From: Maratus speciosus
Lineage: Eukaryota; Arthropoda; Arachnida; Araneae; Salticidae
DNA: 64,000 nucleotides
Reading direction: 5' to 3'
Assembly: GCA_963932465.1 (NCBI GenBank)
Contig: OZ010799.1
Coordinates: 160,886,761-160,950,760 of the forward strand
Shown: piece after piece, positions 34,011 to 45,422 of the stretch
Layout: each line of letters opens with the position of its first letter
Numbering within the stretch: the first letter of the stretch is position 1
The notes under the pieces: model-generated
Seen by the model: the letters and a program-made list of their open reading frames with translations, nothing else
Databases searched by the model: none
What the model was told of the DNA's origin: nothing
Position numbers and translations under genes: made by a program

Positions 34011-35080
34011 GTATTAATTTGCAATGCTAGATAAAAATGAAATCATGAAAAAAGTACTTTCACTGTCTTACATATCAAATTGATAAAATATAGCATGAAA
34101 ACCTAGTTTTTTTTATACTTGAATCGTGCATTTTTCTTTTTATGCCCCCCCCCCCCTTTTCGTGTCGAATATTTTATTTGCTATTCACGAATATATTCTC
34201 ATTCCTTTTACAAATGTAACTCGAGTAATCATATATAAACATTTATTTACTGCTAATTTACATATTATTATCTACATTTTATGGCTTACAAAATTTTCAC
34301 TTATGATTTAGCAAAATACAAAATACTTTAATTTTAAAAGCAAACCCTCGTACCAAAAGAATGGTACGTGGTACAGCAATTTCATTACTATATTTTTATT
34401 TAATAGAGTGAAATGTATAAGAATCAACTATTATTTTCACATAGAAAATTTTGGTGCCGACCAGTGTAATTTATAATGTATAATGCATTTTTTCTAATTT
34501 AAATCTTTTCTATTTCGTTGTCGTACTTTTATTTTCATCAAACTTTTCGAGTTTTTATGACAATGCTGATGAAATAAATAACAGATTTTAGTTTTACAAT
34601 GAAGCAGATCTCCCCGAAAAACTCAAATGTAACGTATAAATAAAACAAATGCCAAAGATATGCCATGTTTCCATTTTCTTTTTATATCAAAATAAGTAAA
34701 AACAGTAGTAAAGTATAAAATATACAGCTTTATCTTATTTGATACGTCCTCAACATTCAGAAAATAAGTTTTAAAGTATTTCGAGCGAAACAATGTTTTC
34801 CTTTGAAGCTTTCCGTAAAGCCTTATATAGCTTTTTACTCGACATTCTTGTCAAGACCATATGTTTTACGATGATAGCTAAAAACACAATATTTGCTATA
34901 TATAAAAATATTTTAAAAAGCTTCCTATATCTGAAAATAGGAAGATTCTTTTTTATTATAAACAGTTTATTTATCTTTAAGTATATTTTATTGACTTCGA
35001 TATATACAAAGCATTAATATTTTTTGAAACGCTTAAATAATTTACATACCTAATAAATAATAATAAATTTAAAATAATAA
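34011..35080. other. Unassigned sequence
   Basis: AT-rich; a C-run of about 12 at 34145. No repeat partner or coding signal recognised. Confidence 0.35.
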
Positions 35081-35118
35081 ATTTTCTGTATGAAACACCT
35101 TAAAACCAAATAACAACC

Positions 35119-35160
35119 AGGACGCGTTTCGGTTAGGGAATATTAATAGCCCGTCATCAG
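35119..35160 (-). ncRNA. Hammerhead-like motif, left arm
   Basis: Read on the minus strand: CTGATGA, then about 23 nt, then CCGAAACGCGTCCTGG. The CTGATGA and GAAA boxes, a palindromic ACGCGT in place of helix III and a GTC cleavage triplet are as in minimal hammerheads of Penelope-like elements. A CAG before the first box can pair with the CTG after the GTC. Helix II does not pair cleanly in my hands, so activity is doubtful. Confidence 0.35.
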
Positions 35161-35702
35161 CTGTGTAAACTTCGTGCCCATAATAGGACAAGGTGGCGGA
35201 TGAACAGAAAGGGCAAAGAGAAGAGCTTACAAAGAATGCGACAGATGGTGCTAGCTGAAAGGTAAACACCAATCACAGAGGAGCACGTGGAGAAAAGAAA
35301 TGTGTTGCTAAAATGATAGAAAAAAATTTACATGAAAGAAAAGAATAAAGGAAATCGAAAAAAAATAAACAAATTTAAAAAATGAACAACAAAAATAAAT
35401 AAATAAATAAATAAAGGAAAAGAGAAAAATTTTTAAAAAAATTACGTTTTCTCTTTTATTTTATTTTATTTTATAATTTTTTTTGCTCTTTTCTTTTATT
35501 TATTTATTAATTTTTTAAAATTTGTTTATTTCCTTTCCTGTTAATTGTTTCTATCATTTTGGCAACACTTTGCTCTTCTGCATATGCTCCTCTGTGAATG
35601 GTGTTTACCTTTCAGCTAGCGCCACCTGTCGCTTTATTTATAAGCTCTCCTCGCTGCACTTTCTGTTCATTTGTGACCTTGTGTCTTTACGTTTTTACAT
35701 TG

Positions 35703-35745
35703 CTGATGATGGGCTGTTAAAGTTTTTTACCGGAAACGAGACCCG
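35703..35745 (+). ncRNA. Hammerhead-like motif, right arm (degraded)
   Basis: Plus-strand counterpart: CTGATGATGGGC then GGAAACGAGACC. The CTGATGA and GAAA boxes remain but ACGCGTC has become ACGAGAC, so the helix III/cleavage region is lost. Confidence 0.3.
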
Positions 35746-36172
35746 AATGTTATTTGATTTTATGGTGATTCATACACTATTTTCTTATTTAATTTTGATT
35801 TATCGCCAGTTTTTCAGTCGTGTTTCATGAATATACCTACCTGTTTGGATATTTTAGATATTTTCGTATTTAAATCCGAAATAAACGTTGAAGGGATATT
35901 TCTAGAAAAGAAAATTTCGACACCTGCCAGGAATCACTGTTCGTATTCGAAGTGCGATTCCGACTGTGGATGACCCAGCCCGATGGCATGGCTTTGGACA
36001 CTTGTATCGGGTCGAGGATCGAGAAATGAAATTTTACCGGAATTCAACCAGTTCATGTTGTGTTCAGGTGGAATGAAAATGTTTCGGTTTCGGGCAGGTT
36101 TTGAGTTGTGTATAGACTCTTTCGGGTGAAATTCGGGTCTACTTGATTTTTCAAATGGAAATTCCGAATATA

Positions 36173-36997
36173 CAGTCGAACCTCGTTATCCCGACACTCT
36201 CATGACCAGAAAAAAGTGTCGTCATAAACGGAGTGTCGCGGTAACCGGAGTTGGAGAAAAATATGTTTATAAAAAGCTGTATTTTTAATTAATTTAAGAT
36301 AATTTTAAATTCATAACTGTTCTTGTAGTTTTAAACAATAAAACATTATAACTAAACAAAATAAACGCAAAAACAAAGTTGAAAAGAGTAAAAATCAGAT
36401 TTATGATGACTTGTTTTTTTTTATTGTTGCGTGAAATATTTGATGAATTAAGGTTTGCTTATCCATATATGTGCTTCCTACAATTCTTTTTCCGATATTA
36501 TACAATAAATCAATATTCGCCTTTTCAAAAATGGATGTTAGATAATTTCATGTAGTTTCAATTCAATGCAGTTTTAGTCGGATGAAAAACACCGTGTAAC
36601 CACAAGAAAGCGCCACCTGACCAGAACAGAAAGACCACGAGTAGACTGATATGCCTGTCTGAATTTTAAGTGGGTGTTTCATAGTGTGGGGGTTTATTTA
36701 TTAAGATAAGGGATTAAAGTAAAATTTCCCATTTGTCTTAATGGTTATGCTAGACACTTTTGTGAAAAGTTTGGCTAAGACATTTATTACTGCTTGGTTT
36801 CCGTGCTTAAGATGGATTATGAAAAATGGACATTTTTTCTAAACCGTCGGGATATCCGGAGTTGAAAATTATTCTACGATGTAAAATCCGGAGTTTATTT
36901 ATATTAAAATCATATACAGAAAATCGGGACATTGAAAGACTGAACTGCTAAGCGGAGTGACGTGAAAAACGGGTATCGGAATAACGAGGTCCGTCTG
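36173..36997. mobile_element. pogo/Tigger-like element, 825 bp
   Basis: Left end CAGTCGAACCTCGTTATCC after TA (36171-36172); right end in reverse CAGACGGACCTCGTTATTCC. Internal subterminal repeats GTGTCG and 'cggagt' near the left and 'agcggagtgacg' near the right. No transposase recognised. Confidence 0.75.
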
Positions 36998-37953
36998 CAT
37001 TTCAAATGAAAAAATAGTTAAATATTAATGAACATACATATGTTTATTTTAATTAAACAAAAAGGACAAAAGTGATATTAGAGATACAGGGTGATAAACC
37101 TGGCATTCCCGGGTTACAGTATATAAGTAAAAACCATCATACATATTATTTTTTATGTTAACATTCTCTTTTCTCTGCACATACTAGATACACAGTTATT
37201 AATGAGGTATTTTTCGAAAGGTTCTGCAAGCGGTTTTTTACGCAGTATATTTAAATTTCTTTAAAATCCATTGTTTGAAAAAAATGCAATTAATGAAAAT
37301 ATGCATCAGCAAATAATCTCAAAGATTGTTGCGAGAAAGCATCGCACAGGTCTACTGTTTTATTATTATTATTATTGATAACTCTAATAGATTTTTTACA
37401 TTTAATATATTTTTGTTTTTGTAGAATGCACACTAAAATGCATACTAAAAATCATATTCACATAAAAGTAGCAATAATGCGTTCAAATTAAGTTTCGAAA
37501 CATATTAAAAGCTAAATTTTCATATTACCCGCGCGTCAGGAGTTAACGGTCGAAAAAATCGCTAAACCATCGCTGTTTATAATCAGCCTTGCGCGTGATA
37601 CATGTAGATTTGAAAAAAATATCATGATTGGATTTTTTTTTTAAACAAGTCAGAAATTGTACGTCAAACGTGGCAAACGATATATAACTAATTTTATAAA
37701 TATTCAGATATATGTGCAATAGCTGTAGTACACTTATGTAAAAATGCATGAATGCAGGCGGACAAACAGACAGACGGACAGACCAGATGACGACTATATC
37801 TGCTACATATTTATATATTTACGAACGTACTTAACAATAAAAATTGAATAACTTGTAGTACAGTTTTCAAACAAATTACGTTTGAAAGTAGGGTAGGTGA
37901 GTACACAGTGAGACAGCAGCCATTTTGACATTTAGTTATAACTTTTTCTCCTA

Positions 37954-38154
37954 CACTGTTAAAAATTTGCAGCATTCTGGCAGGTCATTTGACCGTTTTT
38001 TCCGAAAACGGTTACACAACCGGTAATTTAACACTATTCTGACCATATTATTGGCTATTTCATGGTCAGAATATAGTTAAATTATGGTTATTAAACCGTT
38101 TTTTCAGAAAACGGTCGAATGACCTGCCAGAATGCTGCAAAATGTTTAACAGTG
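37954..38154. mobile_element. 201-bp MITE, copy 1
   Basis: CACTGTTAAAAATTTGCAGC ... with reverse end CACTGTTAAACATTTTGCAGC-like; TA at 37952-37953 and 38155-38156. Inner arms include 'gcattctggcaggtcatt' and 'gaaaacggt'. The site is empty in copy B near 56158. Confidence 0.88.
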
Positions 38155-38322
38155 TAGCTGGAACACACACTGAACCATCTAATCTTATGCAACACTTGGA
38201 TGTAGTTTCGGCACTTCGGTTACTCGTTAAACAAAATAGTAAGTAGTTATTTATTTTACAGGGGTTAAAGTTACATAAGCGTCCATTTTAAAGTTTATTT
38301 CTTTCATTATGGCATACATTTA

Positions 38323-38523
38323 CACAGTTAAAAATTTGCAGCATTCTGGAAGGTCATTTGACCGTTTTTTCCGAAAACGGTTACACAACCGGTAATTTAA
38401 CACTATTGTGACCATATTATTGGCCATTTTATGGTCAGAATATAGTTAAATTATGTTTATGAAACCGTTTTTTCAGAGAACGGTCGAATTACCTGCCAGA
38501 ATGCTGCAAAATGTTTAACAGTG
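38323..38523. mobile_element. 201-bp MITE, copy 2
   Basis: Near-identical to the copy 170 bp upstream and the same length and orientation; left end CACAGTTAAAAATTTGCAGC, right end CAGTG; TA at 38321-38322 and 38524-38525. The corresponding site in copy B (about 56310, ATATATTTAGTAACC) is empty. Confidence 0.88.
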
Positions 38524-39554
38524 TACTTAACCAAACCTAGCTATATTTAACGATAGACTATGTCGACACAAAACGACACAAGCATTCAAAGCTATGAAAT
38601 TGATGATGAAACAGATATGACATCCATTTTGTTACAACGTAACGAAAGTACACAGTGAGACACACAGTTGTGGTACACAGTGAGACGTGCTTCATTGTGT
38701 ATCTACTACGCGGTTCTGACGTAAAAAAAGTTATTTATTAATAAGAGAAGGTTTTTTTTTCTCTCTCTATCTGTGTGTGGGGGGCCGTGCGATGGCTAGT
38801 GAAATCTACTAGACGCAAGAGGCTGAAAATTTACATGAACGTAGCCCAAGTTTTACCATTGCCCACCCGAGGCTCATATTTTTAATTTTTTTAATCTAGA
38901 AATATTAATTAGAAGTCATAAACTGCAGAAAATTATTGATAGAGTGTGAAAATATATACATTGTCTCACTGTGTACCACTTGTGGTACACAGTGTGGTAC
39001 ACAGTGAGACAATTTTCGATACTCCGTTATGCTGCTTCTGTGCTTTTATAAATAACTTTTTTAAAACCATTTATACATTAATGTGTAGCGTATTTGTGTA
39101 GTTTAAAGATGTAGCAAAAAACCTTTTTTCAAAAGAATAAAAATCGTTGCCGTTCGTTAAGTAATAATAATTTTCGTCTCACTGTGTACTATCCTTCCCT
39201 ACATTCTTTTCACTATATGACGGTGTAAAAATTAAAAATATACTGTATTAAAAAAATGCATTAAAATTTATTAAAAGTTAAATTTAATTGTCTACTGTTG
39301 CCGCCTCCAAAATGACGTCCGCGTTACGCACGGGCACGTTTGTCCTTTATCATATAGATAATAGTAGACTACATTTACATAATTGTAGTATTAAAATATA
39401 GATTATTTTCTTTAACCCCGGGATCGATTTGATGAAATTTCTTTTCTTGGATTCGGGTCGATACAATACAACCCGAACTGCATGTTGTTTTCCGGGTCTT
39501 TATTTTTTTAAGCACTTCATGGGTACTAGTTTCGTATACTTATATTTTAGCTTA

Positions 39555-40850
39555 TTTAATCGCGGAATATCTAACTAATAAAAAAGGGAAAGATTAGTAT
39601 TAGGAAATAGTCATTGTAAAGTGCTTACAAAAATAAAGAATGAGGTAAGTAACTCTTAAAAAAAATGTTAGTACCCCCCAAGAAGACAGTTTTAATTAAA
39701 CTGTTTTATTCAGAAATTAGAGCTAAAATTTCTTAGATATTCGATGTGACAAAATCACGACGGAATTGAACTAATACTTTAATTATATTAATTTTATTTA
39801 TTTATTTATTTTGGGAATGAAGAAGATTTTTTTTTAAAGTGACAATGGGATTTCGAAAAAAAAAAACCCACCAGTTATAACAATGTTTTATTTCAGCACC
39901 CAATAAGCCGTTTCCGCTGTATCAACTAGTTTCATATTGAAATAAAATAATTTCTCCAACCTGTAAATATAACAATAATAAATTAATCATATTTAATCGT
40001 GGAATATCTAAAGAATAAAGAAGGGTAAGATTAGTATTGGGAAATAGTGATTGTAAAGTGCTTACAAAAATAAAGATTGAGGTAAGTAACTCCTAAAAAA
40101 AATTAGTACCCCCCAAGAAGATAGTTTAAATTAAACTGTTTTATTCAGAAATTAGAACTAAAATTTCTTAGATATTCGATGTGACAAAATCACGATGGAA
40201 TTGAGCTAATACTTCAATTATATTAATTTTATTTATTTATTTATTTTGAGAATTAAGAAGATTTTTTTTTTTTTTTTTTACAGTGACAATGTGATTTCGA
40301 AAAAACCTCACCAGTTATAACAATGTTTTATTTTAGCACCCAATAAGCCGTTTCCGCTGTATCAACTAGTTTCATATTGAAATAAAATAATTTCTCCAAC
40401 CTGTAAATATAACAATAATAAATTAATCATATTTAATCGTGGAATATCTAAAGAATAAAGAAGGGGAAGATTAGTATTGGGAACTAGTGATTGTAAAGTG
40501 CTTACAAAAATAAAGATTGAGGTAAGTAACTCCTAAAAAAAATTAGTACCCCCCAAGAAGATAGTTTAAATTAAACTGTTTTATTCAGAAATTAGAACTA
40601 AAATTTCTTAGATATTCGATGTGACAAAATCACGATGGAATTGAGCTAATACTTCAATTATATTAATTTTATTTATTTATTTATTTTGAGAATTAAGAAG
40701 ATTTTTTTTTTACAGTGACAACGTGATTTCGAAAAAAACCTCACCAGTTATAACAATGTTTTATTTTAGCACCCAATAAGCCGTTTCCGCTGTATCAACT
40801 AGTTTCATATTGAAATAAAATAATTTCTCCAACCTGTAAATATAAAAATA
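39555..40850. repeat. 438-bp tandem triplication
   Basis: The landmark GTACCCCCCAAGAAGA occurs at 39671, 40106 and 40546, giving periods of 435 and 440. Units 2 and 3 are almost identical, differing mainly in the length of a T run; unit 1 is slightly diverged. The part 'gtatcaac..gtttcatatt.aaa' is shared with the ~600-bp satellite that follows, so the unit appears to be derived from it. Confidence 0.88.
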
Positions 40851-42522
40851 ATAATTTCTGCAAAATTTTCTTTTCTTTCTTATTACATTTATAAAAAAAA
40901 AAGCACAAATAAATATTTTTGGACATTTTCCAAAAATATGATTCTATTTAAAACACTACAAAGAATAGCAATTTCTAAAGAGAATTTTTTTTTACCTGTT
41001 ATCTTTGTTATATGAAATATAAGGGTACACAGATAATAGAAATGCTGTTTGTTGTCAATACGGCTGAATAGCAAATAATAACAAAATATGATGAATGTCA
41101 TATGTTTTTGATATATGATTGTTTGTAAGAGAAACATAAAATGTATTTTCTTGCAAAATATATTTTCCGTTCTGCTTATAAATGGTTGATAATAAAATTG
41201 AAAAAATCCTACTCGCCTGTCGCTACTATGACAGAATTGAACTAGTACTTAAATTATTTCTTTTCAATTATTTATTTATTTTGTGAAGGAGGCGGTTCAT
41301 AATATTCTTTATAAAAGTGATAATGGGATTTGGAATACAATAACTCACCTATAACAAAAGTCCAATAGTATCCAGTAAGCAGTTTATGCTGTATCAACTG
41401 GTTTCATATTAAAAGACAATATTTTCATCAACCTAAAAAAAAAATAATAAATTTCATCTGAAAATCTTTTATTTCCTTTCATATTATTTAAAAAAAACAC
41501 TAATAAGGATTTTCAAACATTTTCAAAAAACATTATTCTAGAATAGCGAATTCTAAAGTTTTTTTTTTTTTTACCTCTTATCTTTGTTACAACAAATATA
41601 AGGGCACACAGATTATAGAAATACTGTTTTCTGTAAATGCGGCTGTATGGCAAATAATAACAAACTATGATGATGTCATATGTTTTTGACATATGATTGT
41701 ATGTATGAGAAATAGAAAATGTATTTGTTTTCAAAATACGTTTTTCATTATGCTTATAAATGGTTGATAATAAAGCTGAAAAAAACTACTCTCCTGCCGC
41801 TACTATGGCGGAATTGAACTAGTACTTAAATTATTTCTTTTTCTTTAAATTTATTTTGCGAAGGGGGTGGTTGATTATTTTATTTATAAAAGTGGCAATG
41901 TGATTTCGAATATAATAACCCATTTATAACAATAGTCCAACGGTATCAAGTAAGCAGTTTCTGTTGTATTAACCGATTTGATATTAAAAGAAAATAATTT
42001 AATCAAACTAAAAATAATAAAAATCATTATACATTTCAGTTGAAACATTTTATTTTTTCTTATTATTTTTATTTAAAAACCTAAAACACAAAAAAGGATT
42101 TGTAGATATTTTCCAAATACATTATTATACTTAAAATATTAAAAAAAAAAATAGCAAATGCTAAAGAGAAAATCATTTACCTGTTACTTTTGTTATATAA
42201 AATGTAAGGAATGAACCAGAAAAGTTGTTTCCGATAAATGCGGCTGAATAGCAAATAATAACAAAATATGATGAATGATGTCGTATGTTTTTTACGTACA
42301 ATTGTATGGAAGAGAAATACAAAATTTATTTGTTTGAGAATACGTTTTCTGTTATGCTAATGAATGACTGGTAGTAAATCTGAAAAAAAAAAAAAAAGAA
42401 CTTGCCTGTTGACAGTACGACGGAATTGAACTAGTACTTAATTTATTTTGATTTAAATTATTTACAAATGTAAATAAGTGCGAGTAGTAAGTCAAAATTA
42501 CGTCCATTTCTAATCATATCAT

Positions 42523-43077
42523 AATATTAAAATATTTATTTGCTTAAAAGACGTCATAAAAACACATTAAATTAACACATTAACCAACGAAAATTCAATA
42601 TAAGATGTAAATAACATATAGCGGACATAAAATACAATAGAGGGAATACTGCTTTATCCCGGTTAAATCAAATAGAGAACATTAACATACTTTTTAACGA
42701 GAGTAAAATCATCTACAGGTCTAATTTTTGTTTACAATTATTCATAAGAGAGTCCATTGAAATTTATTTAAGAGCTTCAGGAGTTTGTAACGATACATTA
42801 TCTTTTCGTATCCCAAATTTATGGGTTGAATGGTTAGATAAATTACAGCATTGCGACATAGAGGGAAGACGAGCAATCGCGAAAATATAGGGCGCGTTAC
42901 ATGATTACTTGTTTATTTTCGATGAGTTTTTTCCATTTTTCATTATGCATTTGTATATTCTATTATACATTCTGACGACAACTCAGAAAATGAGTTGAAA
43001 CATGTAAATAAAGAGTTTTTAATTTACTTTTAATGCGTTTTTATGACGCCTTTTAAGCAAATAAATATTTTAATATT
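42523..43077. mobile_element. 555-bp element with ~50-bp inverted ends
   Basis: AATATTAAAATATTTATTTG...TTAAAAGACGTCATAAAAAC at the left is repeated in reverse at the right (TTTTTATGACGCC to TAATATT). The interior is unlike the satellite around it. No TSD I can be sure of. Confidence 0.55.
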
Positions 43078-44255
43078 ATTATATTTAATTATTTATTTAT
43101 TTTGGGAAGGAGGTAGTTGATAATTTTCTTTATAAAAATGATAATGCAATTTCGTATATAATAACCCATTATAACAATAGCCAAATTGTATCCAGTAAGC
43201 AGTTTCTGGTGTATAAACTGATTTCATATTAAAATAAAATAATTTCACGAAAAAAAGAAAAAAAAATTGTAATAATAAATTTCACCTGATTTTTTTTTCT
43301 AACCAAAACACAAATTAGAATTTTTAAACATTTTCCAAAAATGTTCTATTATAAAACACTCCAAAGAATAGCAAATGCTAAAGACAAATTCTTTTATATG
43401 TTACTTTTGTTATATCAAATCTAAGGGTGTACAGAGAATAGAAATGCTGTTTCTCATAAAAGCGTTTGAATGGCAAATGATAACAAAATAGGACGCATGT
43501 CATATGTCTTTTACATAGGACTGTTTGTAAGAAAAAGATAAAATATATTTGTTTGCAAATAAGTTTTTCCTTTATGTTTATAAATGGTTGCTGGTGAAGT
43601 TGAAAGTAATTGTCGCCAGAAGCTGGTTAAATTTTTAAATAGGCAGATTAAAAATTTTGTCGTACTGGCAAAATAATTTTACTTGCATTTTTTTTCTTTT
43701 GAGGTAATGATTTTCATTTATTGCTAGGGTCAAATAAAAACACTTTGAAGTAGCTTCTATATAGTACTTTTTCAGTTTTTAAATGCCATTTGTGTATTTT
43801 GCTTATCCATGGAAGTACTCATACTGACCAGCATATGACTATTGAAAAAAAAAAATCTGGAGAGACACTAACTTTTCGAAACAAGGAAGAAAAAATATTT
43901 GGCAAGCATTGATTCTTAAACATTATCTTAAACTTCGAGAAGACTGTAACTAAAGTTCTCCGTATAATAAGGAGACATAAGCTCCCTTAATTAAACAATT
44001 AAGAAAACGCACAACTTAAATTATACTTAAAAAAAATAACAATGCATAGACAGTAATGTATCCAGTTCTTTTCGTAGCTCTGTAGGTGAATTTATTTATA
44101 TTCAACAAACATATCTTAGTATAATAAGTATACATAGCTGGAAAATGCGTACCTCAATTAAAAGACATCTTTTAGCAATTTACAACCATGCACAGTAATT
44201 TTTACGAATTCTTTTTTGTATCCGTGCATTTGATGCTTATTCCAAAGAATCCTAT

Positions 44256-44467
44256 TTAACCCTTTGAGGGGCAAGCAACTGTGTTTCTGTGATGCTGAAT
44301 TCACACCGGAAATTTGAAAAAAAATTATTTTACAATAAGGGAAAGCAATCTTTCAGGCGTTTTTCACCAAAGTTTATAAAATTAAAACTTAATTTAAGTT
44401 TTCTGGTGTAAATCTAAATTAAAATTAGGTGGGCTATAATATATCCAACCGCCCCTCAGTTGGTTAA
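44256..44467. mobile_element. piggyBac-like MITE (TTAA), 212 bp
   Basis: TTAACCCTTTGAGGGGCA on the left; TGCCCCTCAGTTGGTTAA-like right end, TTAA at both ends. Interior has 'ggtgtaaatctaaattaaaattag'. A second copy without the left end is at 44585-44766. Confidence 0.7.
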
Positions 44468-44860
44468 AATAGTCCAAAGAACAGCAAATGCGAAAGAGAA
44501 ACTCGTTTACCTGTTAATTTTGTTACATCAAATGTTAGCGTACACAGAAAATAGAAATGGTATTTCTTTTCAATGTGCTGTAATGCTGAATTCACACCAA
44601 AAATTTGAAATTTTTTTATATTACAATAAGGGAAAGCAATTTTTCAGGCGTTTTTCACCAAAGTTTATAAAATTAAAACTTAATTAAAGTTTTCTGGTGT
44701 AAATCTAAATTAAAATTAGATGGGCTATAATATATCCAACTGCCCCTCAATTGGTTAAAATAGTCCAAAGAACAGCAAATGCGAAAGAGAAACTCGTTTG
44801 CCTGTTAATTTTGTTACATCAAATGTTAGGGTACACAGAAAATAGAAATGGTATTTCTTG
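44290..44860. repeat. ~291-bp tandem duplication of MITE plus satellite
   Basis: GCTGAATTCACACC occurs at 44294 and 44585; the following 290 bp are nearly identical, covering most of the TTAA element and the adjoining satellite piece. The second unit therefore lacks the left MITE end. This is a secondary duplication and not a new insertion. Confidence 0.8.
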
Positions 44861-45422
44861 TCAATGTGGCAGAATGGTAAATAATAACAAAATATGACGA
44901 ATGTCATATGTTTTTGACATGTAAGTCTATCATAATAAGTCTTCTGTTATGTTTATAAATGGTTGCTAATAAAGCAGAAGAAAAAAAAAAACAACTCGCC
45001 TGTCGCAACTATGATGGAATTGAAATAGTACTTAAATTATTTAAATTTTATCTATTTATATATTTTGCGAAGGGGTGGTTGATTACTTTCTCTATAAAAG
45101 TGACAATGTGATTTCTAATATAATATCCCTCCTATAACTACAGTTCAATAGTACACAGTAAGCAGTTTCTGCTGTATTAACTGATTTCGTATTAAAATAA
45201 AATAAAAATAATAAATTTCATCTGAAAAATTTTCTTTTTTTTCTTCTTATTCTTATTAAGTCTTGTGTTATATTTATAAATTGTTGCTACAAAAGCTGAA
45301 AAAACAATACGCCTCTTGCCGGTATGACGGAATTGAACTATTACTTAAATTATTTTTGTTTTAACTGATTATTTATTTTGGGAAGGAGTTGGTTGATAAT
45401 TTTCTTTATAAAATAGATAATA

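Larger units (their letters stand above)
35085..35790. repeat. Inverted-repeat structure with hammerhead-like motifs
   Basis: Arms of about 300 bp (35090-35400 and 35470-35780) are inverted copies: 'aaacaccttaaaaccaaataac' pairs with 'gttatttgattttatggtg', 'cagatggtgctagctgaaaggtaaacacc' with its reverse, 'atgatag' with 'ctatcat'. The hinge is an ATAA/TTTA-rich stretch. The arms resemble repeated ends such as the pseudo-LTRs of Penelope-like elements placed head to head, but no reverse transcriptase is present. Confidence 0.65.
37891..39199. mobile_element. TA-flanked element with ACACAGTGAGAC motif, copy A
   Basis: Ends GGGTAGGTGAGTACACAG and, in reverse, GGGAAGGATAGTACACAG with TA at 37889-37890 and 39200-39201. 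The sequence GTACACAGTGAGAC recurs about six times inside in both orientations. Copy B is at 56071-57985. After removing nested elements both hosts are about 900-930 bp. Two MITEs are nested here that copy B lacks. No transposase. Confidence 0.8.
37370..39420 (+). repeat. Long AT-rich repeat family A, copy 3, interrupted
   Basis: Aligns with 47080-47790: 'tttttacatttaatatat', 'taggagttaa.gg.cgaa', 'aaaccat.gctgt..ataatcag', then after the insertion at 37891-39199 'ttaaatttaattgtc', AAATGACGTCCGCGTTACGCAC and GGCACGTTTGTCCTTT. A CAGACAGACGGACAGAC block lies at 37763. Confidence 0.65.
40851..45420. repeat. Satellite-like array, unit about 580-610 bp, diverged
   Basis: Recurrent blocks: 'aacagcaaatgc.aaagagaaa', 'ttacctgttacttttgttatatcaaatgtaag', 'gtacacagagaatagaaatgctgtttc', 'gtcatatgtttttgacatatgattgtatgtaagagaaag', 'cgcctgtcgcc', 'gacggaattgaactagtactt', 'ttatttattttgggaagga', 'taataaccca.ctataacaatag' and 'agtaagcagtttctgctgta'. 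The 'atatgattgt' landmark falls at about 41113, 41690, 42296 and 43514. Short minus-strand frames (40889-41137, 41513-41734 and similar) are the same repeat read through and are not genes. Confidence 0.8.

Noticed and set aside
39555..45420. CRISPR-like regular repeats
   Set aside because: Units are hundreds of bases long, diverged, without uniform spacers, and the window is eukaryotic.
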